This document shows positions 14,645 to 22,907 of a DNA stretch of 27,729 nt, piece after piece. A program made the position numbers and the translations under genes. The stretch covers positions 1-27,729 of the forward strand of contig DAOWCY010000083.1 in NCBI GenBank assembly GCA_030639305.1, read 5' to 3'. Every line of letters begins with the position of its first letter. The first letter of the stretch is position 1. This stretch comes from JAGLQA01 sp023135565. Lineage in GTDB: Bacteria > Acidobacteriota > Aminicenantia > UBA2199. The notes under the pieces are model-generated. The model made no database searches. It was not told where the DNA came from and was given only the letters and a program-made list of their open reading frames with translations.

Positions 14645-15040
14645 TTAGACTCTTCTTTTCTTCTTGGGTCTACAGCCGTTGTGCGGGATGGGAGTAATGT
14701 CTTTGATGGACTTCACTTTCATCTTTGCCGTGCCAACTGCCCGGATGGCGCTTTCCCTGCCGGCGCCGGGGCCTTTCACCCTGATATCCAATGTCTGGAC
14801 GCCGAAATTTTCGGAATCTTTTAAGACTTTCTCTGTAGCCAACTGCGCCGCAAAGGGGGTCGATTTCCGCGACCCTTTAAAACCTACGACTCCTCCCGCG
14901 GACCAGGTCAGCACATTCCCGCTGCGGTCTGTCAGGGTTACGACTGTATTATTAAATGTAGAGTGAATGTATAATATACCGTGGGAGACTACCTTCTTCT
15001 CCTTCTTCCTGGTTCTTTTTTTAGCTTTGCCTTTAGCCAT
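14645..15040 (-). CDS. rpsK: 30S ribosomal protein S11
   Basis: 131 aa. HGILYIHSTFNNTVVTLTD, the GFKGSRKSTPFAAQLA region and the ending ITPIPHNGCRPKKKRRV are the S11 signatures. It sits on the platform of the 30S subunit next to the Shine-Dalgarno helix. The lysine/arginine-rich first 15 residues form the usual extension. It lies between rpsM (23 bp) and rpsD (12 bp). Confidence 0.98.
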   Translation of the reverse strand: MAKGKAKKRTRKKEKKVVSHGILYIHSTFNNTVVTLTDRSGNVLTWSAGGVVGFKGSRKSTPFAAQLATEKVLKDSENFGVQTLDIRVKGPGAGRESAIRAVGTAKMKVKSIKDITPIPHNGCRPKKKRRV

Positions 15041-15063
15041 ATTTTACTCCTAATCCTATTTGC

Positions 15064-15432
15064 TTATTTTTTTTTCTTTATCATCGAACCACGTGGGCCT
15101 TTCCTTGTCCTGGCATTGGTCTTGGTGCGCTGACCACGTACAGGGAGTCCTCTTTGGTGCCTTCTGCCCCGGTAACAGTTAATGTCCATCAACCTCTTGA
15201 TATCCTGGCTGACTTGTTTTTTCAGGTCTCCTTCGACGATTTCTTCGGTTTCGATGTACTTCCTGATCCTGGTGACTTCGTCAGAACTCAATTCTTTTAC
15301 TTTCTTGTTGATGTCTACCTGGACTTTCTCTAATAGTACCTTTGATTTAGACCTGCCAATCCCAAAAATATAGGTTAGACCGATCTCTACTCTCTTGTTA
15401 TTGGGTATTTCGACTCCTGCAATTCGTGCCAA
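15064..15432 (-). CDS. rpsM: 30S ribosomal protein S13
   Basis: 122 aa. ARIAGVEIPNNKRVEIGLTYIFGIG opens the protein, and the basic tail GQRTKTNARTRKGPRG follows, both typical of S13. S13 contacts the P-site tRNA and the 50S subunit through bridges B1a/B1b. The start codon is TTG, supported by an AAGGAGG ribosome-binding site five bases upstream; no in-frame ATG gives the conserved N-terminus. It follows rpmJ by 10 bp. Confidence 0.97.
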   Translation of the reverse strand: MARIAGVEIPNNKRVEIGLTYIFGIGRSKSKVLLEKVQVDINKKVKELSSDEVTRIRKYIETEEIVEGDLKKQVSQDIKRLMDINCYRGRRHQRGLPVRGQRTKTNARTRKGPRGSMIKKKK

Positions 15433-15442
15433 TTTGACCTCC

Positions 15443-15556
15443 TTAACCCTGTCTTTGCTTGTGTTTAGGGTCCTTACAGATTACCCTAACCACACCTTTG
15501 CGTTTAATGATTTTACACTTGTTACAAATCCTTTTTACCGATGCTCTTACTTTCAT
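15443..15556 (-). CDS. rpmJ: 50S ribosomal protein L36, zinc-binding type
   Basis: 37 aa, below the usual ORF-calling cutoff and found by translating the gap between infA and rpsM. It begins MKVRASVKRICNKCK and ends KHKQRQG. C11, C14, C27 and H32 form the zinc site of the C+ L36 form. It binds 23S rRNA near the GTPase-associated centre. ATG follows an AGGAG ribosome-binding site. It is the first gene after the promoter at 15592-15620. Confidence 0.97.
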   Translation of the reverse strand: MKVRASVKRICNKCKIIKRKGVVRVICKDPKHKQRQG

Positions 15557-15591
15557 CTATATGCTCCTGAATATATTCTCAAGATTTTAAG

Positions 15592-15620
15592 ATTATAAAA
15601 TTTCAAAACAGATAAATCAA
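15592..15620 (-). promoter_or_regulatory. Putative alpha-operon promoter before rpmJ
   Basis: On the minus strand TTGATT (15615-15620), a 17-bp spacer and consensus TATAAT (15592-15597) lie 35 bp before the rpmJ ATG, in the only sizeable gap (133 bp, AT-rich) of the ribosomal cluster. It could transcribe rpmJ through bactofilin independently of the upstream genes. Confidence 0.6.
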
Positions 15621-15689
15621 GTTTCGATTCATTTTTTCTCAATTTTCTAATCTGTCGATCTTGTTTTTTTGTTTTCTTCAAGCCGCCTC

Positions 15690-15914
15690 CTACTTAAACC
15701 TGTAGATAATCCTGCCCCTGGTAATATCATAGGGCGATATCTCGATGAGTATCCTATCCCCGGGGAGTATCCTGATATTGTTTCTTCTCATTCTCCCGGA
15801 AGGATGGGCATATATACGGTGGTGATTCTGCTCTAATTCCACCAGGAACGAAGCATTGGGCAGCGTTTCCAGTACTTTGCCTTTTACTTCTATTACGTTT
15901 TTATCTTTGGGCAT
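15690..15914 (-). CDS. infA: Translation initiation factor IF-1
   Basis: 74 aa from the second of two adjacent ATG codons; the first (15917) would add one Met. The second suits the GAGG ribosome-binding site better and overlaps the map stop as TGATG. A single OB-fold S1-type domain is clear: IEVKGKVLETLPNASFLVEL, GRMRRNNIRILPGDRILIE and SPYDITRGRIIYR. IF-1 occupies the 30S A site during initiation. It follows map and precedes the promoter-bearing gap before rpmJ. Confidence 0.96.
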   Translation of the reverse strand: MPKDKNVIEVKGKVLETLPNASFLVELEQNHHRIYAHPSGRMRRNNIRILPGDRILIEISPYDITRGRIIYRFK

Positions 15915-16675
15915 CATAACCTCGTTAAAATTTCAGGGCCGTTGCCGGTAATGGCAATCGTATGCTCATAATGGGCGGATAAGCTGCAGTCATCGGTAAT
16001 CACAGTCCAATTATCATCCAGGGTCCTTACTTTATAAGTCCCGTTGGTTATCATGGGTTCGATGGCCAGTGTCATGTTTACCTTCAATTTCTGCCCTTTT
16101 TTACCGTCGTAATAATTTAAAACCTGGGGGTCTTCATGCAGGTTCCGGCCGATACCGTGCCCGGTCAGATCCCTCACTATTTCATAGCCTTTGGGCCTTA
16201 CATACCTGTCTATAGCCCGGGATATATCACTGACCCGGTTCCCATTTTTGGCCTGCTCGATACCTATATCGAGAGCATCCCGGCAAGTTTTCATCAAAAC
16301 TTCCACTTCCGGGGCAACTTGCCCAACAGCATAGGTATAAGCTCCATCTCCGAAAAATCCATCGTATATAACACCTACATCGATGCCGATTATATCGCCT
16401 TCTTTGAGAATCCTCTCTTTAGTGGGGATACCGTGTACCACTTCATGGTTGATGGATGTGCATAGGGTGGCGGGATAGACCCTATTTCCCGACCGGTACC
16501 CTTTAAAACCGGGTTTGGCATTTAAACCTAATATACGTTCTTCCGCCCAGGTGTCCAATTCATAAGTGCTGACCCCGGGCTTAATTCTATCTCCAATTTC
16601 GGTAAGAATAACGGCAGCAATACGATTGGCTTCTCTCATGATCTTCAATTCTTTATTCGTTTTTTGTATGATCAC
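15914..16675 (-). CDS. map: Methionine aminopeptidase, type I
   Basis: 253 aa, a full-length type I MetAP without N-terminal extension. The dinuclear-metal ligands are in place: two Asp in IGIDVGVIYDGFFGD, His in GHGIGRNLHEDP, Glu in LAIEPM and Glu in AHYEHTIAIT. It removes the N-terminal Met from nascent proteins in the cytosol. Its start overlaps the adk stop by 4 nt (ATGA) and its stop overlaps infA, so all three are probably translationally coupled. Confidence 0.97.
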   Translation of the reverse strand: MIIQKTNKELKIMREANRIAAVILTEIGDRIKPGVSTYELDTWAEERILGLNAKPGFKGYRSGNRVYPATLCTSINHEVVHGIPTKERILKEGDIIGIDVGVIYDGFFGDGAYTYAVGQVAPEVEVLMKTCRDALDIGIEQAKNGNRVSDISRAIDRYVRPKGYEIVRDLTGHGIGRNLHEDPQVLNYYDGKKGQKLKVNMTLAIEPMITNGTYKVRTLDDNWTVITDDCSLSAHYEHTIAITGNGPEILTRL

Positions 16676-17304
16676 TTTACAATCTCTTCGAGCTTAGCAA
16701 AAATCTCTGCCGGCGTTCCAGCGGCATCTACTTCATACAAAGTACTGTTTTCCCGGTAATATTTTACAGCAGGTTCGGTCTGCTCCTTGTAAACCGCGAT
16801 CCGGCTGCGGATGGTTTCTTCGTTATCATCCTTTCGCCGTTCGAGTTTACCGCCACATTCATCACATAAGCCCTCCTTTTGCGGGGCTTTATTTTTTGTA
16901 TTAAAAATAGCGCTGCAGTTTTTACAGGTTAACCGGGATACAAGCCGTTCAACCACTGCTTCTTCGTCTACCTTAAGAAAGATGGCTGTTTCCCGCTCCA
17001 CCGGGATATTCGATAAGGCCTTTGCCTGCTCTAAGGTGCGGGGGAAACCGTCCATGGTATAACCCAGGGTAATGTCATCCTGCTTGACCCGGTTTTTCAC
17101 CATTTCGATAATAATTTCGTCGGAAACCAGTTCACCTTTTTCCATTATGGCTTTTACTTTCCTGCCGGTTTCAGAGCCGGCTTTCACTTCCGCACGGATC
17201 AAGTCGCCGGTGGATATCTTCTTATAACCGTACTTTTCCTCTAATAGGTCTCCCTGGGTGCCTTTGCCGCATCCGGGTGCGCCGAAAAGAACTAACCTTA
17301 TCAT
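16672..17304 (-). CDS. adk: Adenylate kinase, zinc-lid type
   Basis: 210 aa. The P-loop GAPGCGKGTQ is at residues 8-17, the NMP-binding part has STGDLIRAE, and DGFPRT precedes the lid. The lid (about 122-160) has C127, C130, C147 and C150, a structural zinc site seen in many Gram-positive and some other bacterial adenylate kinases but absent from the E. coli type. It catalyses ATP + AMP = 2 ADP in the cytosol. Its ATG overlaps the secY stop by one base, and it overlaps map by 4 nt. Confidence 0.97.
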   Translation of the reverse strand: MIRLVLFGAPGCGKGTQGDLLEEKYGYKKISTGDLIRAEVKAGSETGRKVKAIMEKGELVSDEIIIEMVKNRVKQDDITLGYTMDGFPRTLEQAKALSNIPVERETAIFLKVDEEAVVERLVSRLTCKNCSAIFNTKNKAPQKEGLCDECGGKLERRKDDNEETIRSRIAVYKEQTEPAVKYYRENSTLYEVDAAGTPAEIFAKLEEIVK

Positions 17305-18680
17305 TATCTTCTTCCTTTTATCCTTCCTCTGCGGGAGAAAGTTTCATAGTTTCTCATGGTCAACTGGGCTTCGATCTGCTGCACGGTGTCCATGGCCACC
17401 CCGACTACGATAAGCAGCGAGGTGCCGCCAAAAATAAACTGTATGCCCATACCTTCATATACCCAGCTCGGTAAATTGGCTTCCATCCAATCGCCGATAA
17501 AGGGGATGGCGGCTACTTTAAAACCGGACATCATGATGGTGGGGATAATAGCCACTAAGGCCAGGTAAATAGCCCCAACGAAGGTCAATTTGGAGAGTAC
17601 GCTATCTATATAATCGGCGGTATTCTTACCGGCCCTGATGCCGGGGATAAAACCGCCGTATTTTTTCAGGTTATCGGAGACGTCCTGGGGGTTAAATATG
17701 ATGGAAACATAAAAATAGGTGAAAAATATGATGGCTACTAAATACAACAGGATGTACAGGGGCATACCGTAAGCCAATTGGTTGGAGATGGCCTGCGCTA
17801 TGGGATGATCGATCACCTTGCCGATAAGCCCGGGAAAGGTGATTACCGATGAGGCGAATATGATCGGTATAACGCCGCCGGTGTTGACTTTCAGGGGCAA
17901 GAAGGTGCTCTGGCCGCCCATCATTTTGCGGCCCTGCACACGTTTGGCATAGGTGATAGGTATGCGCCGCTGGCCCATTTCTACGTAAACGATGAATACG
18001 GTGACAACCAACATAAAAAACAGCAGCAAAATGAGGGTTATAGGCGTCTTATCGCCGGTTTTCAGGTCCTCGAACATGGAAATGGCGCCGGGTACGAGGC
18101 CGATAACGATGCCGGCAAAAATGATCAGGGAGATACCGTTGCCGATTCCTCTTTCCGATATTTGTTCTCCTAACCACATGATAAATATGGTGCCTGTGGT
18201 CAGGGTCAAGATAGTCATTAAGCGGAATCCCCAGCCGGGGTTGAGCACAATGGGCATACCTGTGGGAGTGGCGCTTTCTAAAGCAATGGCTACGCCGAAT
18301 GCTTGAATAACTGAGATAACCACTGTGCCGTAGCGGGTATACTGGGTAATTTTTTTCTTGCCTAATTCGCCTTCTTTGGAGATTTTTTCTAAGTAAGGCC
18401 ACACCACCTGCAGCAATTGCAGGATAATCGATGCGCTGATGTAGGGCATGATCCCGATAGCAAAGATGGTCATCCGGCCCATGTTGCCGCCGGAAAACAT
18501 ATTGATAAACCCGAGCACCGTATCTTGCATTTGCTCAAATAACTGGGCCAGGGCTGCTGTGTTTATCCCGGGGGTGATAACCTGGGAGCCCATGCGGTAT
18601 ACTGCCAGTAATGCAAAAGTAAAGAAAATCCGCCTTCTCAACTCAGGGATAATAAAAATATTTCTTAAAAATGTAATCAA
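17304..18680 (-). CDS. secY: Preprotein translocase subunit SecY
   Basis: 458 aa with ten hydrophobic transmembrane segments. SecY hallmarks include MGSQVITPGIN near the start, the GIMPYISASIILQLL segment (TM2), LGEQISERGIGNGISLIIF, and GFIPGIRAG before TM8. It forms the inner-membrane channel with SecE/SecG and exports the signal-peptide proteins of this window. The start is TTG, overlapping the rplO stop as TTGA (4 nt), which suggests tight coupling to L15 translation. It lies between rplO and adk as in most spc operons. Confidence 0.97.
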   Translation of the reverse strand: MITFLRNIFIIPELRRRIFFTFALLAVYRMGSQVITPGINTAALAQLFEQMQDTVLGFINMFSGGNMGRMTIFAIGIMPYISASIILQLLQVVWPYLEKISKEGELGKKKITQYTRYGTVVISVIQAFGVAIALESATPTGMPIVLNPGWGFRLMTILTLTTGTIFIMWLGEQISERGIGNGISLIIFAGIVIGLVPGAISMFEDLKTGDKTPITLILLLFFMLVVTVFIVYVEMGQRRIPITYAKRVQGRKMMGGQSTFLPLKVNTGGVIPIIFASSVITFPGLIGKVIDHPIAQAISNQLAYGMPLYILLYLVAIIFFTYFYVSIIFNPQDVSDNLKKYGGFIPGIRAGKNTADYIDSVLSKLTFVGAIYLALVAIIPTIMMSGFKVAAIPFIGDWMEANLPSWVYEGMGIQFIFGGTSLLIVVGVAMDTVQQIEAQLTMRNYETFSRRGRIKGRR

Positions 18681-19132
18681 TTGCCTTCTCCTTCGATCAA
18701 AATGACTCCCCCTCCACTCTTCTTTATCTTCTCCACTGCGCTTGCCGAGAATTTATGGGCATGAACTTTTACCTTGCGGGTAAGTTCCCCGTTACCGAGT
18801 ATTTTGATTTTCAACTTGCTGTGCCGGGCGAGACGCTTCTCGAAAAAATCTTCATATTTGATCTCGTCTAAGCCGGTGCGTTCTATTGATGTTAAATTAA
18901 CTATATTGTACTCGGTCCTGAATATATTGGTAAATCCTCTTTTGGGTACGCGGCGGACAAGGGGCATCTGGCCGCCTTCAAATCCTCTCTTGCGGGCATA
19001 ACCGCTGCGCGATTTTTGACCGTTCATTCCTTTGCCGCAAGTTTTACCATACCCGGAACCGGGCCCGCGGCCTACTCTTTTTCTCGTTTTTACGGCGCCT
19101 TTGGCCGGTTTCAAATTAGCTAAGGTTATCAT
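18677..19132 (-). CDS. rplO: 50S ribosomal protein L15
   Basis: 151 aa. The Gly/Arg/Lys-rich N-terminal half (KRVGRGPGSGYGKTCGKGMNGQKSR) and the C-terminal VKVHAHKFSASAVEKIKKSGG are standard L15. It is a late-assembly protein of the 50S subunit. Start overlaps rpmD by 4 nt and stop overlaps secY by 4 nt. Confidence 0.97.
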   Translation of the reverse strand: MITLANLKPAKGAVKTRKRVGRGPGSGYGKTCGKGMNGQKSRSGYARKRGFEGGQMPLVRRVPKRGFTNIFRTEYNIVNLTSIERTGLDEIKYEDFFEKRLARHSKLKIKILGNGELTRKVKVHAHKFSASAVEKIKKSGGGVILIEGEGN

Positions 19133-19335
19133 TTCCCTACCTCCGTGACTTCGAGCATAAAATCTATTTTTTTTACCATGCCCATGATTTCGGGGCTGCT
19201 TTCACGCTCGACTGCGGAATCTATCTTGCGCAGGCCTAAACCTCGAACAATGGCCCGCTGCTTTTCAGTTCTACCGATTAAACTTTTTCTCAACTTAATT
19301 CTTACCGGGGGATATTTTTTCTTTTTTACTGCCAT
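19129..19335 (-). CDS. rpmD: 50S ribosomal protein L30
   Basis: 68 aa, slightly longer than the usual 58-60 because of a basic MAVKKKK lead. The core IKLRKSLIGRTEKQRAIVRGLGLRKI and the final KIDFMLEVTEV identify L30. It binds 23S rRNA domain II near the 5S rRNA region. It overlaps rpsE by 10 nt and rplO by 4 nt. Confidence 0.95.
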   Translation of the reverse strand: MAVKKKKYPPVRIKLRKSLIGRTEKQRAIVRGLGLRKIDSAVERESSPEIMGMVKKIDFMLEVTEVGK

Positions 19336-19856
19336 AACTCCTCCTCGCTGATGTCTCTTTTCTCTCTTATTTCTTCGGGTTTGCTTAAGCTGCGCAGCCC
19401 GTTAATGGCTGCCAGGGCAACGGTAAAGGTATTCTTACTCTTGAGGCTTTTAGTGAGGATATTCTTGATGCCGGCAAGCTCCATGATCACCCGGACACTG
19501 CCTCCGGCAATCACCCCGGTGCCGGCAGCGGCGGGTCTTAAAACCACCCGGGCTGCTCCGAACCTGCCTATGGAATAATAGGGGATAGTGTCGTTTAATA
19601 CGGGTACATCGATCATATTCTTCTTGGCATCGGCAACGGCTTTCTTTATAGCAAGAGGCACTTCCCTGGCTTTGCCGTTACCAAGTCCGACTTTGCCGTT
19701 TTTATCTCCTACCACAACCGCTGCGGAAAACCTGAGATTCTTGCCGCCTTTAACAACCTTGGTAACCCTCCTGATAGAGATGACTTCTTCTTCCAGGATG
19801 TCCATACCTTCTTGATCTTGAAAATTTGCATTCTTTTTCGTCGTATTATAAATCAC
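19326..19856 (-). CDS. rpsE: 30S ribosomal protein S5
   Basis: 176 aa. EEEVISIRRVTKVVKGGKN opens the double-stranded-RNA-binding S5 domain, and VGDKNGKVGLGNGKA and GTGVIAGGSVRVIMELAGI follow. S5 lines the mRNA entrance and affects decoding accuracy. The chosen start is GTG with AAGGAG seven bases upstream; it gives a 17-residue lead before an internal Met that could be an alternative start. It follows rplR by 11 bp and overlaps rpmD. Confidence 0.96.
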   Translation of the reverse strand: MIYNTTKKNANFQDQEGMDILEEEVISIRRVTKVVKGGKNLRFSAAVVVGDKNGKVGLGNGKAREVPLAIKKAVADAKKNMIDVPVLNDTIPYYSIGRFGAARVVLRPAAAGTGVIAGGSVRVIMELAGIKNILTKSLKSKNTFTVALAAINGLRSLSKPEEIREKRDISEEELWQ

Positions 19857-19867
19857 CTTATTACTCC

Positions 19868-20242
19868 TTAAAATTTGATCCCGTTTTCCCTGGCGGAGTC
19901 CGCGAATACTTTCACCCGACCCATAAAGGGATATACGTTCCTGTCAAAGGTGACCGTGATGATTTTCTTCTCTTTCAATCTTTCCGCGATCACTTTACCC
20001 ATGGCCCTGGCTGCTTCTTTGTCCTTGGTGCTTTTCAACTGCGATTTGACATCCTTTTCTAAAGTGGAAACACTGACCAATACTTTATAGTTTTCATCAT
20101 CCACAACCTGGGCATATAAGTACTTGTTGCTCTTTTTGATAATCATCCGCGGCCTGTCTGGGGTGCCGTTGATATTCTTCCTGATGGATTTTCGCAGCCT
20201 GTTTTTCCTTTTATTTTTTATAATATACTTCGGTGTTATCAT
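19868..20242 (-). CDS. rplR: 50S ribosomal protein L18
   Basis: 124 aa. RLRKSIRKNINGTPDRPRMIIKKSNKY is split from the C-terminal core, which ends VYPFMGRVKVFADSARENGIKF, as in L18. It binds 5S rRNA with L5. It begins one base after the rplF stop region and is followed by rpsE after 11 bp. Confidence 0.96.
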   Translation of the reverse strand: MITPKYIIKNKRKNRLRKSIRKNINGTPDRPRMIIKKSNKYLYAQVVDDENYKVLVSVSTLEKDVKSQLKSTKDKEAARAMGKVIAERLKEKKIITVTFDRNVYPFMGRVKVFADSARENGIKF

Positions 20243-20243
20243 A

Positions 20244-20777
20244 CTATACTCCTGCTGTTTTTCTTACTTTTTGCCTCAGGTATTGACCCTCTATGCGGAT
20301 GCCCTTTAATTTATAGGGTTCCACGGGCCTGATGGCCTGGATATTGGCGCAAACCTGCCCCAATAACTGCTTATCATGGGAATATAAAGTGAACTGACCG
20401 GGATTCTTCTGCGTGGCTGTAACTCCCTGGGGCAGCTTAACATCCACGGGATGGGAGTACCCTACCTGGAGATTGATGTTGTCCCCTTTAACAGTGGACC
20501 GCCAGCCTTTGCCTACTACCATAAGAGTTTTGGAGAAACCTTCGGATACGCCGGTTACGGCATTGTTAAGCAGGCTCCAAATTAAACCCTGAATGGGTTT
20601 ATAAGAATCATCTTTCCTGTTTACATGAACCAGGCCCGGCTCTATTTTAACTTCTATTCCTTCTAATACCTTTATGCTCAACTCGCCTTTGGGACCTTTT
20701 ATTTTTACGACGTTGTCTTTCGACTCCAGGTTAATGGAACCGGCAACGATGATGGGTTTGGATGCTTTACGCGACAT
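20244..20777 (-). CDS. rplF: 50S ribosomal protein L6
   Basis: 177 aa, two tandem L6 domains. Landmarks are SRKASKPIIVAGSI at the start, VKIKGPKGELSIKV, the GWRSTVKGDNINLQVGYSHPV segment that opens the second domain, and EPYKLKGIRIEGQYLRQKVRKTAG at the end. It sits at the base of the L7/L12 stalk near the sarcin-ricin loop. It lies between rpsH (8 bp) and rplR (1 bp). Confidence 0.97.
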   Translation of the reverse strand: MSRKASKPIIVAGSINLESKDNVVKIKGPKGELSIKVLEGIEVKIEPGLVHVNRKDDSYKPIQGLIWSLLNNAVTGVSEGFSKTLMVVGKGWRSTVKGDNINLQVGYSHPVDVKLPQGVTATQKNPGQFTLYSHDKQLLGQVCANIQAIRPVEPYKLKGIRIEGQYLRQKVRKTAGV

Positions 20778-20785
20778 TTTTCCTC

Positions 20786-21181
20786 CTACCAGACATAGAG
20801 CAGAACTTCTCCGCCTACATTATTCTTTTGGCATTCTTTTCCGGTCATTATCCCCCTGGAAGTGGACAATACGGAGATGCCGAGCCCGCCGAGCACTTTG
20901 GGGATACCGTCAACCGAGGCATACATCCTGCGCCCGGGTCTGGAGACTCTCTTCAACCCTTCTATAACATTATCCTTTTTGCCCTTATACTTCAGGGTGA
21001 TAACGAGTTTCTTAGGGAAACCTACTTTGTCTACTTTATAACCGTTGACGTAACCTTCTCTTTTTAATACATTGGTTATATCGACTTTTATCTTAGACAA
21101 AGGAACGACTACATCCTTCTTTTCGACCATTATAGCGTTTCTTATCCTTGTGAGCATGTCTGCAATGGGATCTGTGTTCAT
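20786..21181 (-). CDS. rpsH: 30S ribosomal protein S8
   Basis: 131 aa. TDPIADMLTRIRNAIMV at the start and GGLGISVLSTSRGIMTGKEC near the end are diagnostic of S8. It binds helix 21 of 16S rRNA and in E. coli autoregulates the spc operon at the rplE leader; no matching mRNA structure was identified here. It lies between rpsN (15 bp) and rplF (8 bp). Confidence 0.97.
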   Translation of the reverse strand: MNTDPIADMLTRIRNAIMVEKKDVVVPLSKIKVDITNVLKREGYVNGYKVDKVGFPKKLVITLKYKGKKDNVIEGLKRVSRPGRRMYASVDGIPKVLGGLGISVLSTSRGIMTGKECQKNNVGGEVLLYVW

Positions 21182-21196
21182 CTTTTCTCCTTCTTC

Positions 21197-21382
21197 CTAC
21201 CAGGCTGCTTTTATAATTCCCGGGATTTCGCCTCTTAACGACAACTCCCGGAAACAGAGCCGGCAAATTGCAAACTTCCGGTAAACGGCACGGGCTCTGC
21301 CGCATATCCTACACCTGGAATTTTCTCTTACTCTAAATTTTCTCTTTTTTCTTGTTCTTGCTATCATTGATTTTTTCGCCAC
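21197..21382 (-). CDS. rpsN: 30S ribosomal protein S14, zinc-binding type (type Z)
   Basis: 61 aa, the short zinc form. C24, C27, C40 and C43 form the zinc knuckle, and the C-terminus ends GEIPGIIKAAW. It sits in the 30S head near S3 and S10. The long, zinc-free S14 of enterobacteria is about 100 aa, so this genome keeps the ancestral type at this locus. It lies between rplE (11 bp) and rpsH. Confidence 0.97.
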   Translation of the reverse strand: MAKKSMIARTRKKRKFRVRENSRCRICGRARAVYRKFAICRLCFRELSLRGEIPGIIKAAW

Positions 21383-21393
21383 TGCAATTCTCC

Positions 21394-21930
21394 TTACCTG
21401 AATGGTACGCCTAAGTTTTTTAATAAAGCCCGGCCCATATCATCGCTCCGGGCAGAGGTGACAAAAGTAATAGATATCCCTTTTGTCTTATCTACTTTAT
21501 TATAATCTACTTCAGGGAAAACCAACTGGTCCTTTATAGACATGGAAAAATTTCCCCTGCCGTCGAAGGCGCTGGGGTTAAGCCCGCGGAAATCCTTTAC
21601 CCGGGGGATGACAACAGACACTAACCTGTCTAAAAATTCATACATCCTTTTACCCCGAAGCGTAACGGAAGCTCCCACCGGCATGCCTGCCCGCAGCCTG
21701 AATGAGGCTATGGATTTTTTGGCTCTTCTTAATACGGGTTTCTGGCCTGATATGACTGCCATTATCTCCATCATGTTATCGAGTACTTTGATGTTCTGGG
21801 TGGCTTCGCCAACTCCCGCATTAATCACGACTTTCTCTAATCGGGGCACCATCATAATATTATCTACATTTAACTCTTTCTTCAGCTCTTCTCTAATGGT
21901 GGCCTTATATTTCTCGAACAATCTGCTCAT
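21394..21930 (-). CDS. rplE: 50S ribosomal protein L5
   Basis: 178 aa, the standard length. VPRLEKVVINAGVGEATQN, the GQKPVLRRAKKSIASFRLRAG segment and PEVDYNKVDKTKGISITFVTSA are L5 landmarks. It binds 5S rRNA and contacts the P-site tRNA elbow. It lies between rplX (9 bp) and rpsN (11 bp). Confidence 0.97.
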   Translation of the reverse strand: MSRLFEKYKATIREELKKELNVDNIMMVPRLEKVVINAGVGEATQNIKVLDNMMEIMAVISGQKPVLRRAKKSIASFRLRAGMPVGASVTLRGKRMYEFLDRLVSVVIPRVKDFRGLNPSAFDGRGNFSMSIKDQLVFPEVDYNKVDKTKGISITFVTSARSDDMGRALLKNLGVPFR

Positions 21931-21939
21931 TTTTCACTC

Positions 21940-22263
21940 CTAATCAAGCACGGTTTCACATTTCTTACATACCCGCTGCTTGCTGTTTTCGCTGACCAGG
22001 AAACCGATTCGCACACCTTGCTCACACTCTTTACAGTAATATTTCACGTTGCCTACGGGAATAGAACCTTCACGTTCCACGATACCACCCTGGATATTCT
22101 TCTGCGGGTTGGGGCGCACATACTCTTTTACGATGCGTACCTTCTCCACAACAATGCGTTCCGGGGATAATACCCTGCTGATCTTAGAGACCTTGCCCCT
22201 GTCTTTTCGATTCCCCCGCATTACGATGACGGGGTCATTCTTGCTCAATTTTAATCGCTTCAT
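21940..22263 (-). CDS. rplX: 50S ribosomal protein L24 with C-terminal zinc-type cysteines
   Basis: 107 aa. The KOW motif is near the start (DPVIVMRGNRKDRGKV). The C-terminal segment carries C77-x2-C80 and C99-x2-C102, a zinc-ribbon-like set present in many but not all bacterial L24 proteins. It initiates 50S assembly and sits at the tunnel exit. It begins immediately after the rplN stop codon. Confidence 0.97.
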   Translation of the reverse strand: MKRLKLSKNDPVIVMRGNRKDRGKVSKISRVLSPERIVVEKVRIVKEYVRPNPQKNIQGGIVEREGSIPVGNVKYYCKECEQGVRIGFLVSENSKQRVCKKCETVLD

Positions 22264-22632
22264 TTATATCACCTCTGGGGCCAGGGAGACGATCTTCATA
22301 AATTTCTTTTCCCTCAATTCCCGGGCCACGGGGCCAAAAACCCTGGTGCCGATGGGTTCTCCCTGGTTGTCGATAATAACTGCCGCGTTGTCGGAAAACC
22401 TGATATAAGAGCCGTCTTTTCTCCTGACTTCTTTCTTGCTCCTGACGATTACTGCTTTAACAACTGTGCCTTTCTTGATCTTAGAATTGGGCTCGGCAAC
22501 TTTTACCGTGCCGGAAAAGACATCGCCAACCCTGGCGATCCTGCCGACACCACCGCCTTTGGCCCGGATAAACATTACTTCCTTGGCGCCGGAATTATCG
22601 GCTATTTTTAACCTGGTTTGCATCTGTATCAT
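22264..22632 (-). CDS. rplN: 50S ribosomal protein L14
   Basis: 122 aa, the usual length. MIQMQTRLKIADNSGAKEV at the start and FGPVARELREKKFMKIVSLAPEV at the end are nearly invariant in L14. It forms intersubunit bridges B5/B8 and is the docking site of RsfS. It overlaps rpsQ by 4 nt and directly abuts rplX. Confidence 0.98.
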   Translation of the reverse strand: MIQMQTRLKIADNSGAKEVMFIRAKGGGVGRIARVGDVFSGTVKVAEPNSKIKKGTVVKAVIVRSKKEVRRKDGSYIRFSDNAAVIIDNQGEPIGTRVFGPVARELREKKFMKIVSLAPEVI

Positions 22633-22907
22633 TTCACTTCCTCCTTCTTAGGAGCTGTGGACAAGATGTCTACCAGCAGCCATCTTTTTTGTTTACTAAG
22701 TGGCCTGACTAACTTGATTTTCACCATGTCACCCTGCTTACTCTTGTTAAACTCATCATGGGCCAGGTATTTTTTCTTCTTCCTGACGATTTTCTTATAT
22801 ACGGAGTGCTGAAATATTCGCTTCACATTTACGGTAACCGTTTTGTCTGCTTTATCTGATACGACTTCCCCGATCAGGGTTATCTCACGCTTTTTCTTCT
22901 TTTCCAT
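22629..22907 (-). CDS. rpsQ: 30S ribosomal protein S17
   Basis: 92 aa. LIGEVVSDKADKTVTVNVKR is the S17 OB-fold start, with HSVYKKIVRKKKKYLAHDE and the KIKLVRPLSKQKRW strand after it. It binds helices 7 and 11 of 16S rRNA. Its start lies 23 nt inside the 3' end of rpmC in another frame, a longer overlap than elsewhere in the cluster. Its last bases overlap rplN by 4 nt. Confidence 0.96.
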   Translation of the reverse strand: MEKKKKREITLIGEVVSDKADKTVTVNVKRIFQHSVYKKIVRKKKKYLAHDEFNKSKQGDMVKIKLVRPLSKQKRWLLVDILSTAPKKEEVK

